DNA of 64,000 nt, taken from Tiliqua scincoides (Eukaryota > Chordata > Lepidosauria > Squamata > Scincidae). A model generated the notes under the pieces. The model did not search any database. It saw nothing but the letters and a program-made list of their open reading frames with translations, and had not been told where the DNA came from. Location of the stretch: NCBI RefSeq assembly GCF_035046505.1, contig NC_089830.1, forward strand, positions 15,862,315 through 15,926,314, in the 5' to 3' direction. Positions 23,160 to 32,089 of the stretch are shown piece after piece. Within the stretch, counting starts at the first letter, position 1. Each line of letters starts with the position of its first letter. A program made the translations under genes and the position numbers.

Positions 23160-23365
23160 AAATGTCTCCTGCATGGTTTATCTCCTCAGTCACAGTCCGA
23201 AGACTCTGAGAAGCAGTAGGAATATGCAGGTTGCAGACTGAAAAGCCCGACTTGCTCTCCAATGGTGTGGAAGGGGACCATACATCACAGGACCCGAAGG
23301 CCTATGCTCCCAGATGCCACATGGACAGAGCTGAGAGAGCAACCTCTCCAGATGTCCACATTGGA
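23160..23365 (-). ncRNA. SNORA73: U17 (SNORA73) snoRNA copy 1
   Basis: H/ACA snoRNA needed for early 18S rRNA processing rather than guiding a known pseudouridine. 206 nt. It starts TCCAATGTGGACATC, has H box AGAGCA (in TTGGAGAGCAAG) and ends ACATTT, with ACA three bases from the end. Conserved 3' hairpin words match human U17: TGCATATTCCTAC, TCAGAGTC and AAACCATGCAGGA. The most divergent of the three copies here. Confidence 0.95.
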
Positions 23366-23712
23366 TGAATCTAGGTTGCAATGAGAATCATGTCTCCATT
23401 ACTAAAAACATGTCAAATCTTTGATTTGGTCTGGGTTATGATTCATGAACTCTAAATAAGAAGTACTAGGTTCACATGCTAAACAAGCCCTGCCTTGCAG
23501 ACTTGGGGGGTCCAGGAAGCCCTCCGCAGGGCTCCCCTTGCCTGCAAATAAGGAAAAAGGGCACTTTGTTTCACTGCAAAAACTGTCCATTTTTCTTTTT
23601 TAACCCCCTCCCATCCCTGGCAGCAACACAATCCTGGGTGCTACCTTCCCCCCTCTCCCTCACATACTTACAGTGCTCCCTTGTAGGAATTTGGGGAGTA
23701 CTGCTTTAGACC

Positions 23713-24130
23713 AGTGGTTCCCAAACATTTTTGACAGGCAGCTCCCTTGGCCTACTGGGCCATTAGCCACATAAGAACATAAGAACAGCCCCACTGGATC
23801 AGGCCATAGGCCCATCTAGTCCAGCTTCCTGTATCTCACAGCAGCCCACCAAATGCCCCAGGGAGCACACCAGATAACAAGAGACCTCATCCTGGTGCCC
23901 TCCCTTGCATCTGGCATTCTGACATAACCCATTTCTAAAACCAGGAGGTTGCGCATACACATCATGGCTTGTACCCCGTAATGGATTTACGGCTCCCCAT
24001 TCAGGCTACAATCCTATATATCGTATAGTGCTGCAGGTGTTTGTTTTTTTTTAGGATTCTTTGGCCCCCCAGGCTAGTTTCAGTGGCTCCCCAGGAAGCC
24101 ACAGCTCACAGCCTGGGAACCACTGCTTTA
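23713..24130. mobile_element. hAT-like MITE (GTGGTTCCCAAAC ends) split by a CR1 3' end
   Basis: Outer ends CAGTGGTTCCCAAACATTTT and CAGCCTGGGAACCACTG are inverted repeats. A 3'-terminal CR1 fragment (minus strand, about 23771-23990) is inserted inside. Lies in SNHG3 intron 3. Confidence 0.85.
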
Positions 24131-24626
24131 GACAATTACGTGTAAATGGAACATAATGTGGTTTAAAGCTTTGGACATTGAATCACAGCAATGCCCACAT
24201 TTCCACAGGCATCTCAAGAGCCAGCCTTAAGAGGTTAGAAATTATTAATCAACCTATCAGCACCCTTATACCATTGTCTGTGTCAGAGATGCCCAGCTGC
24301 ACTACACTGTTTGTATCATGCACACAACAGATTTTACAGTGTGTTAGAATGCCCAGTCTGTTAGAATGGCATTAAGATATTACCAAGTAAGAAAAGAATA
24401 TGCTTATACCTGGCTTGCTACGAAAACCTGCATAGATCTGCTTATCAGGGCAATCAGAAGTCCAATCCTCACTACTTCTGACAGGTGTTCCACTAGAACA
24501 GATCATCAATCATTGCTCAGGTTCCAGAATGGGATTTGCAACCATCAACAAGAACAGGACACCTGCTGTAAAGGAATAGATAGCAAATCATATTAAGAAA
24601 TGGCCTCTCAATCTGTGAGCGCTTAC

Positions 24627-24649
24627 CTGAAAAATAAATTACAAAGTCT
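24627..24649 (-). ncRNA. SNHG3: SNHG3 candidate exon 3 (23-nt microexon)
   Basis: C-rich tract with CCACCCCACAG acceptor, 23 nt, then strong donor TTTCAG|GTAAGC. It follows U17 copy 2. Such a short exon is unusual; the splice sites are good but unproven. Confidence 0.55.
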
Positions 24650-24770
24650 CTGTGGGGTGGGGGGGGGACACACGATACATTACTACATGCAAAGAAACAC
24701 ATGACCACCAGCAGCTGCAATCTGAAAAACACTTATGGACAAGTTACAGCAGACAGATTTCTTGGCTGAC

Positions 24771-24979
24771 AAGTGTCTCCTGCATGGTTTATCTCCTCAG
24801 TCATGGTCCAAAGACTCTGAGAAGCAGTAGGAATATGCAGGGTGCAGACCGAAAGGCCCAGCTTGCTCTCCAACAGCGTGGAAGGGGACTATACGTCACA
24901 GAATCCTGAAGGTCTACGCTCCCAGACGCCACGTGGACAGAGCTGAGAGAGAGCAACCTCTCCAGTTGTCCCTGTTGGA
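24771..24979 (-). ncRNA. SNORA73: U17 (SNORA73) snoRNA copy 2
   Basis: 209 nt from TCCAACAGGGACAAC to ACACTT. H box AGAGCA in TTGGAGAGCAAGC, ACA box three bases from the end, conserved TGCATATTCCTAC and AAACCATGCAGGAGACA. It differs from copy 3 at only about five positions. Confidence 0.96.
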
Positions 24980-25187
24980 TGAAGTTATGCTGTACACTTC
25001 TTGAATGTATTAAAATATGAAATATATTTATCTCCCAAATAATTGTGAACCTCAAGTAATTGTGAACCTCAAGTAACCTCAACCTCAAATAACTGTGAAC
25101 CTCAACTTCAAGTCAACCTTCATTCTTAAGAGGTAAAAGAGACAAAAATAGAAGGGGAGGAAAAGGAGGAATGATGATCATGGATAC

Positions 25188-25269
25188 CTTGAGCTTCCAA
25201 AAAAGGGACACATGCTCATTTCAGTGATAAGCTGTTGCTCCATCAACTTTCAGGAGGCTTTCAAGGCTC
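25188..25269 (-). ncRNA. SNHG3: SNHG3 candidate exon 2
   Basis: Acceptor TTGTCCTTTCACTCCAG, 82 nt beginning GAGCCTTGAAAGCC, then donor CTCAAG|GTATCC. It follows U17 copy 3 by 96 nt. No long reading frame. Confidence 0.65.
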
Positions 25270-25365
25270 CTGGAGTGAAAGGACAAAACTCAGGATTAAT
25301 ACATGCTTATAATGCCATCAGCACTATACATCATACACAATGCAGAGTAATATTCAAGTGATACA

Positions 25366-25574
25366 AAGTGTCTCCTGCATGGTTTATCTCCTCAGTCATG
25401 GTCCAAAGACTCTGAGAAGCAGTAGGAATATGCAGGGTGCAGACCGAAAGGCCCAGCTTGCTCTCCAACAGCGTGGAAGGGGACTATACGTCACAGAACC
25501 CTGAAGGTCTAAGCTCCCATACGCCACGTGGACAGAGCTGAGAGAGAGCAACTTCTCCAGATGTCCCTGTTGGA
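25366..25574 (-). ncRNA. SNORA73: U17 (SNORA73) snoRNA copy 3
   Basis: 209 nt, from TCCAACAGGGACATC to ACACTT, with H box AGAGCA and ACA box as in copy 2. It is the first U17 of the host transcript, in intron 1. The 11 bases just 5' of the snoRNA are also shared with copy 2, suggesting duplication of a unit slightly larger than the snoRNA. Confidence 0.96.
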
Positions 25575-27330
25575 TGAAGTTAAATTATATTGCTATTGCC
25601 TTCTCCGGTATAGGAAGAAATGCATCAATTCAGAGTATTTTTAAAAAGTTGTTTAATAAATTCCTAATTAGAATGTTGTATTTGCTTCAGGATGGAGAGA
25701 CTAAAAGTTAAGCCATTTCTTGCCCAATATTGCATATAAGCAACAGGGACACCTGTGGGCCAGGCAAAAATGGGTTAATGGGCACAGGTTGAACAAGTTA
25801 TTCCTCAAAACAGACCTCAGCAGCCAAAAGGAAGAACTTACTGTCATAAATACCTGGAGTTTCCACTGTGTTCACAATGGATCACTGTGGACCACAATGA
25901 GTCAAATGACCTCTTCAGGAGCATGCAAATCTGCAGGAATAGAATTGCATGACAAATACAATGAACATGATTAGGACAATTTCATATACCAATATCAACA
26001 CTAAAGGCTAGTTAAGTCAAACCTGGCTTTTATCCCTAATTCAAAAGTACATCAGTTTTATTAAATTTCTGTTCTGCCATTCTCCTCACTGAGAACGAAG
26101 CAATGGTGCAATAAATAATAGAGACCATAAGCAGGACAGAGACAAATCCTGGAGATCCACTCCTTGGCTTTCCTTAATTCATATGGCTGTCTGACAACCA
26201 CAAAGGGTTAAGAAGGAGCAAAAGCAGGTCACCTTAAGAGAATAAAGGTGCATTCTAGTCTGCTCCCCCCCACATTTTTTAAAAAGCATATGTAGATATC
26301 CCAAGAGTTCAATAAACAGAATAATCAATGTTACAGTTCTGAAGTGACATGGGACAGAGAAAGAGTCAGGACCAAACAAGCTGAACACACAATATGGTGC
26401 CTGGATGTCACCCTCCCTAATTTCCAATGCATAGGGAAGCTAAGAGGATCATGGAGTGTAAGATACACTAATGCAACACACCTTGTGAACTCACCCACAA
26501 GCATGGGGCAGGAAAGCAAAACAACTACCCTGAACCACTATTCTTTTCACATGTGGAAGAGGAATCTTGAGCCTTTCAAGCCATCAAGAAGCAATCCCAA
26601 CATGCTGGTCCTGTTGAACCTCTCTTTCATCAGGAACTTTAAAGTCTGCAGAAAGCTCATCCCCACCACACAAATATTTACCATAGCTTGGTTCGCTACT
26701 GTTTTAGAAAGAGACCATAGTGCATTCTAAGCACCACAAGGAACTCTGCATCTTCCAGAATTAAGGAAAAGCTAAAAAATTTACCAGATAGCCTTTGGGT
26801 TATCACTGCATCACCATTCATTGAACTTTTTCTATGAAAGCTCCAAATTCTAGAATGCCCTTTCCTCTAAGGACCATTTAACACCCCCCACTTTTCCATT
26901 GCTTTGATAAACATTCTCATTGATGCAGGAAATTCATTAGTTCTCTCATGACCCATAGCTTGTGTTTTCCTCTGCTCTTAGTAACATCTTCATTTATTCA
27001 GTGGGGTTATCTGAAATTTGATTTCACACATGCCTGCTTTTATTGTTGCACTGCATTCATTTTAAGGTGTAAGATGCCTTTGGGGCCTCTTCAGAGGCAA
27101 AAAAGGCAAAGTATGAATGTACTGATTAATAACACAGGCCTACAAAATTGAGGATCAGAAATGTTTTTCCCAAACTGTATGGTGGTTTGATATGAATTTG
27201 GGGTGCCGATTAAAAAAAAACAGCATTCATTTTGCCCTATCGCGTCTAGTCTTGGAGATATCCCAGGAATCGGTGTAACATTTAAGGAAGCAAAATGTGT
27301 GTTGGCTTGTGTTACAGGGAGTCCCTCCAA
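25575..27330. other. SNHG3 intron 1, unassigned part
   Basis: Between U17 copy 3 and the tandem array. AT-rich, without open reading frames of note; I recognise no repeat family in most of it. Confidence 0.4.
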
Positions 27331-28990
27331 AGGGGGAGGGGCTTATTTAGGTTTTTGAATATTGGGAAGCATGATGATGTGGAAGCACCAACATAAAAAT
27401 AGCCTCCCTAAATCAGCCAAAGGCCCATCTAGTCCAGCTTCCTTTATCTCACAGTAGCTCACCAGATGCCTCAGGGAGCACACAAGACCACAGGTGACCT
27501 GCATCCTGCTTCCATTCCCTTGCATCTGGCATTCTGAGATAGCCTACTTCTAGAACCAGGAGGTTGTGCATGCCCCTCATGGTTTGTAACTTGTGATGGA
27601 CTTTTTCTCCATAAATCTGTCCAATTCTCTTCTAAGGCATGTAGGCCATATGCTATTACCACATCTTGTGGCAAGGAGTCCTACAGACTAATTACACACT
27701 GGGTAAAAGTATTTTCTTTTCTAACTCTCCCAAAACTCAATTTAGTGGATGTCCCTGGTTCTGTTTTAATGTTCAACTTTGTTGCTTTTTACGGTTTATT
27801 GTTGCGATATACTGTACTTTTATTATGGAGCTTTCTAAGCCACCTTGGGCAGGTATTGGAAAGGTGGGAAATAAATGAATGAATTAGGCTGTACAGATAA
27901 ATAATAATAAAGAGTATATGTCATCCTCCCCCCCAAAAGGGGAGAGACTCATTTGGTGTTTTTTGGGTGCAGGGGAAGCATGATTATGTGACAATGATGC
28001 ACAGAAAGGGAGCATTTGGTTTGGCATGAAAAAGCAGGGTATAAATGAATGAATACATAAGATATGAATAAATAAGGTATACAGATTAACAATAATAATA
28101 AAGAGTATACAGCATCCCCCAAGGGGTGGTGAGAGACTCATTTAGAAGTTATTTTTATGCATAGGGAAAGCATAAGAACATAAGAACATAAGAACAGCCC
28201 CACTGGATCAGGCTATAGGCCCATCTAGTCCAGCTTCCTGTATCTCACAGCGGCCCACCAAATGCCCCAGGGAGCACACCAGATAACAAGAGACCTCGTC
28301 CTGGTGCTCTCCCCTACATCTGGCATTCTGACTTAACCCATTCCTAAAATCAGGAGGTTGCGCATACACATCATGGCTTGTACCCCATAATGGATGGGGT
28401 GATTACATAAAAGCATGATTACATAAAAGCAATGCACAGAAAGGGAGCATTTGGTTTGGCATGGGAAAGGTGGGAAATAAATGAATAAATGTGGATGTAC
28501 AGATAAATAAGAATAAATAGTATGCAGCACCCCCCCCCCAAGGGGGGAGACTCATTTAGTGCTTTTTGGGTATAGGGGAAGCATGATTATGTGGCAATGA
28601 TGCACAGAAAGGGAGCATTTTGTTTGGCATGAAAAAGAAGGGTATAAATGAATGAATAAATAAATAAGATATACAGATTAATAATAAAGAGTATATACTA
28701 TACAGCATCCCCCAAGGGGGAGGGGAGAGACTCATTTAGAAGTTCTCCTTAAGCATGATTACATAAAAGCAGTGCACAGAAAGGGAGCATTTGGTTTGGC
28801 ATGGGAAAGGTGGGAAATAAATGAGTAAATGTGGATGTACAGATAAATAAGAATAAACAGTCTGCAGCAGCCCCCAAGGGAGGAGAGACTCATTTAGGGT
28901 TTTTTTTGTGCATAGGCATATGTATCCTTTGCATACTTTTTGTGCAAAGTATGATCATATGAAAGCAATGCACAGAAAGGGAGCCCCAAC
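27330..28990. repeat. Higher-order tandem repeat (A/B units) with two CR1 insertions
   Basis: Two related unit types alternate. A units contain ATGATTATGTG and CATGAAAAAG; B units contain GATTACATAAAAGC and GGGAAAGGTGGGAAATAAAT. All share GCACAGAAAGGGAGCATTTG, and the core recurs near 27992, 28436, 28605, 28778 and 28971. An A+B pair is about 340-350 bp. A recent CR1 3' end (28177-28396, minus) and an older CR1/L3-like one (about 27370-27760, minus) sit inside. The array lies in SNHG3 intron 1. Confidence 0.82.
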
Positions 28991-29191
28991 TTTGCCTGCT
29001 GTAGTTATCCAATTTAGTTTTTAATACGTAATTTAAAAAATTTAATAAATTTAATATTTAACTTAACAATGTTGCATGCATTAAAAAAATTTGCATGCAT
29101 GCACCACCTGCCCTTATCCTCCGCACCCACCAGCCTCTTGCCTTGAGCCAAGAGCAGCGCGCCCAGGCACAGCCCCGTGCAGCCCTCCTAC

Positions 29192-29217
29192 CTCTCTCCA
29201 CCACGCGCCAGCAAAAG
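29192..29217 (-). ncRNA. SNHG3: SNHG3 exon 1 (26-nt 5'TOP exon)
   Basis: Predicted start is the C of CTTTTGC at 29217, a C followed by pyrimidines, 30 bp downstream of TATAAA; the exon ends at GAGAGAG|GTAGGA (donor at 29191). A tiny TOP first exon is what is known for snoRNA host genes, including mammalian U17HG. Confidence 0.75.
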
Positions 29218-29303
29218 ACTGAGCGACCCCTGGCTCTGCAATTTATAGCGCACAGCGCATGCTGGGCAGAAGCAAATGATTGGAGCAGGAGACGCATGCG
29301 CAC
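29217..29303 (-). promoter_or_regulatory. SNHG3: SNHG3 core promoter: TATA, CCAAT, two NRF1-type sites
   Basis: Minus strand: TATAAAT at 29247-29241, exactly 30 bp before the TOP start; CCAAT at 29283-29279 (about -64); TGCGCATGCGT (NRF1-like) at 29303-29291 and GCATGCGC at 29262-29255. A short CpG-rich block surrounds it. Site names come from known consensus sequences; use in vivo is inferred. Confidence 0.75.
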
Positions 29304-29878
29304 AAGCAGTTTCCGTTTGGAGCTACCAAGGGCAAAACTAAAGAGATGTTGCTCTCCAAAAGCGTCGTGTGCAACCTCTCACTTCAGGCTCCTACTAGCC
29401 ACCTCAACCAGGCAATGCAGGCAGATGAATGGGAAAAAATCAAGCTACTACTTGACGAATGGGAAAAATCAAGCTACTACTTTTTTTTTTCCTTTGAACC
29501 CATTTGCATTGAATCATGATTTCTTGAAAAGAATGTGCAAGGAACTCTCCCTACCGCTTTGCACCTCATAATGTTTGGATATGAGTTCCAATGGGTTTCC
29601 ACTCTGCCTACCACGCACATGGAAGCAGCCTTCCAGCTGCGATGGGGAACCTGATGTTTTATCAGGCGTTAAACCTGTAACCCCTTGATACAAAAACTTT
29701 AGCACATGCAGAGAACAGGCAGCGAGCTACAGCACCTGCTACAAGGTTGGGGGGGGGCGTGTCAAGTGAACCTTCTTCTCCTGCAAGCAGGACTCATCTA
29801 TTTTCTTATTACCCTCCTCTTGGAGGTAACGGGAGCTGGCAATTTTTAAAACTGATTTTAAATTCAAAATACTTAGTT

Positions 29879-30240
29879 CAGTGGTTCTCAAGCTTTTAAG
29901 CACCGGGACCCACTTTTTAGAATGACAATCTGTCAGGACCCATCAGAACTGATGTCCTTAACATAGAAGTGATGTCATAGCTGGAAGCTACATCATCACT
30001 CCCAAATTAGCCTTTTCAGCCACACTAGACGCTGTTCCAGAACCACCATTCAGAGCACAATACCATAGTCTTTCGAGACTGAAGGTTGCCAACATGACAT
30101 CATCAAGCAGGAAAATTTTAACACTCCCACCAGAGGTGATGTCATTAACCTGGAAGTGATGTCATAGCCAGAAGTGACATCATCAAGCAGGAAAATTTTA
30201 ACACCCCCCCAAATGACAAAATCAAATCAAATTAAGTAAG
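29879..30240. mobile_element. hAT-type MITE family A carrying a LINE-tail insertion
   Basis: Opens CAGTGGTTCTCAAGC and GGACCCACTTTTTAGAATG, the family-A end in reverse. At about 29998-30095 it is interrupted by the last 100 bp of the LINE (ATTAGCCTTTTCAGCCACAC ... CGAGACTGAAGGTTGCCAAC), flanked by ACATCATC on both sides. Confidence 0.8.
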
Positions 30241-30389
30241 TAAATTAAAAGTTTACAATGCGTATAAGTTTAAAAATGTATTTAAAATAAAGAAGAACCC
30301 CCCTAACCCTCCCAAGCAGAAGCTGCAATTCTATCCATGCTGGCCCAGGAGTAAGCTCCATTGACTATCATTGTTATATACGGAGTGGT

Positions 30390-30538
30390 GGTTGGCAACC
30401 TTCAGTCTCGAAAGACTATGGTATAAGCCTACAGCACCCAGTATTCCCAGGCGGTCTCCCATCCAGGTACTAACCAGGCCTGACCCTGCTTAGCTTCCAA
30501 GATCAGACAAGATCAGGCATGTGCAGGGTAACAGTAGC
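30390..30538 (-). mobile_element. 5S-rRNA-derived SINE with a LINE-matching 3' tail
   Basis: On the minus strand 30538-30425 is a 5S rRNA-like sequence: CTGATCTTGTCTGATCTTGG, AGCTAAGCAGGGTCAGGCC (box A region, one change), GTTAGTACCTGGATGGGAGA, ACCGCCTGGGAATACTGGGT, GCTGTAGGCTT. Box C GGATGGGAGACCGCCTGG is intact. It continues without a break into ATACCATAGTCTTTCGAGAC and TGAAGGTTGCCAACC, the 3' end of the LINE at 13119-14017. The 5' end of the 5S part is degraded. It sits within a family-A MITE (about 30300-30690). SINE3-type 5S SINEs are known in other vertebrates. Confidence 0.88.
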
Positions 30539-32089
30539 CTGTTCAAAATACAGACCTGTAACATTTCCCCGTATGTAGTCACATGCCATAGTAGCATCAA
30601 GTCAAATATATTAAACATGAAATACACATTGAAATGGGGACCCACCTGAAATTGGCTACAACCCACCATACTTTGAGAAAGCCTGACTGAGGGCCCAATC
30701 CTATCCAACTTTCCAGCACCAGTGCAGCTGCAATGCAGCCTGGAGGTAAAGGAACAAAAGTTTCCTTACCTTGAGGAGGCCTCTGTGACTGCCACGCCAC
30801 CAAAGGATGCAGCGCACGCCCTATTGGCATCGCTGCACTGGCCCTGGAAAATTGGATAGGGTTGGACCCTCAGTTGATGTGTCACTTTCATTTGCATCTG
30901 AATGCCAATTTGGAAAAGAGGGTGCTAACAAAATATTTGGAAAGCTTAGCCATAAAATCGAAAGCCATTGCTTTGTAATACCTACCATGTTTTTTTCCCC
31001 CACCCTTCCTGCAGGTCACTCTATTTCACCCCCAAACCCCACCAGGCCTGTGAGTTATGTCAAGCTGACTGGTGTAAGGGTAGCCAGATTGCTTTGTGAT
31101 GATGAACAAGAGATTTGAACTCAGCTGTCTCCAATTCTAGAACAACACTGAACATTGAACAACAAAATGATGCAACTTAAGCAAACTTTCCAAGTTCTCC
31201 AGAACTTTTTTATCAGGCTATATGATTAAAGCAGTGATTTTCAACCAGTGTGCCATAGCCCATTGGTGTGCCATGAATGGTCCCCACAGGTGTGCCACTG
31301 GAGTTTGGGGGAGGGTCATTTATTTGTAGGGCCATTGGGGGGGGGGGAATGTGAGCCTCCTGGTGGCAGCATGCTGTGCCTTGTCAATTGTAAAAAAAAA
31401 AAACTGATGGTGGGCCCTGATAAGTTTAGCACCTTGTCAGCATGCCAAGAGAGGAAAAAGGTTTAAAATGTTATGTTAAAGCAAGAAAGAACATGTTCAT
31501 GCAGCTAGTGATATGGGGGCAACTTTCTTCCTAGCTGGCCCTCAGGGCTTTCTGCACATTTGACAGCACATACCGAAAAAACAAACAAACAAAAAACACA
31601 AAGCACAAGCTTGAACACAAAAACAAAACAGGGAGCCTGTCTGCCTGTCAAAAAGAGGCTAAAGGAATTAGTGCTTGGAATTTGATAGGCTTTCTTCTAA
31701 GCCAGTGTTTCTCAACCAGTGGAATGGGTACCACCAGTGGTACTTGAGATGGTTTCTGGTGGTACTTGTGGGACCCCTGGACATCTGCTGCCCAGCAGCG
31801 AAACCAGCTATATGATGCAACAAACATTGGCAGGAGGCTTGGCTCAGTGGGCAGAGCTCCAAAACATGCTTTTCATACGCTCTAAAAATCCCTCCTGTCC
31901 ACCCTGAGCCTCTTACTGGTGTTTGTCATGTTGCCTCTGACTTCTCTACCCAGAAGTAACTGGCAATTTCATCATCACCAGTTATTTCTGGTGGTACTTC
32001 CAATAGGTGGACTGTGCAAAGTGATATAGCAGGGGATCGACACTGAGAAATGCTTTTCTAGACCACTGTTTCTCAGAGTGTACTCCAAT

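Larger units (their letters stand above)
22920..29217 (-). ncRNA. SNHG3: SNHG3-like snoRNA host gene (U17HG) with three U17 copies
   Basis: SNHG3/U17HG is a non-coding 5'TOP gene whose spliced RNA serves mainly to carry intronic U17 (SNORA73) H/ACA snoRNAs; it lies between PHACTR4 and RCC1 in mammals. Seen here: promoter and first exon at 29192-29217, then candidate exons 25188-25269, 24627-24649 and 22920-22983, each with a polypyrimidine-AG acceptor and GT donor. One U17 copy sits 96, 121 and 176 nt upstream of successive acceptors. Exon sequences have no coding pattern, as expected. The 3' end is not seen; a transposon-related gene begins just downstream of the last exon. The gene is identified from the snoRNAs, synteny and TOP promoter; the exon chain is my splice-site inference and would need RNA data. 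Confidence 0.85.

Noticed and set aside
27880-28990. CRISPR-like array
   Set aside because: Units are ~170 bp, themselves variable and without short spacers, in a vertebrate context; it is an ordinary tandem repeat.
30425-30538. Functional 5S rRNA gene
   Set aside because: The 5' end is degraded and the 3' end runs into a LINE tail with no T-run terminator, so it is a SINE copy, not a gene.
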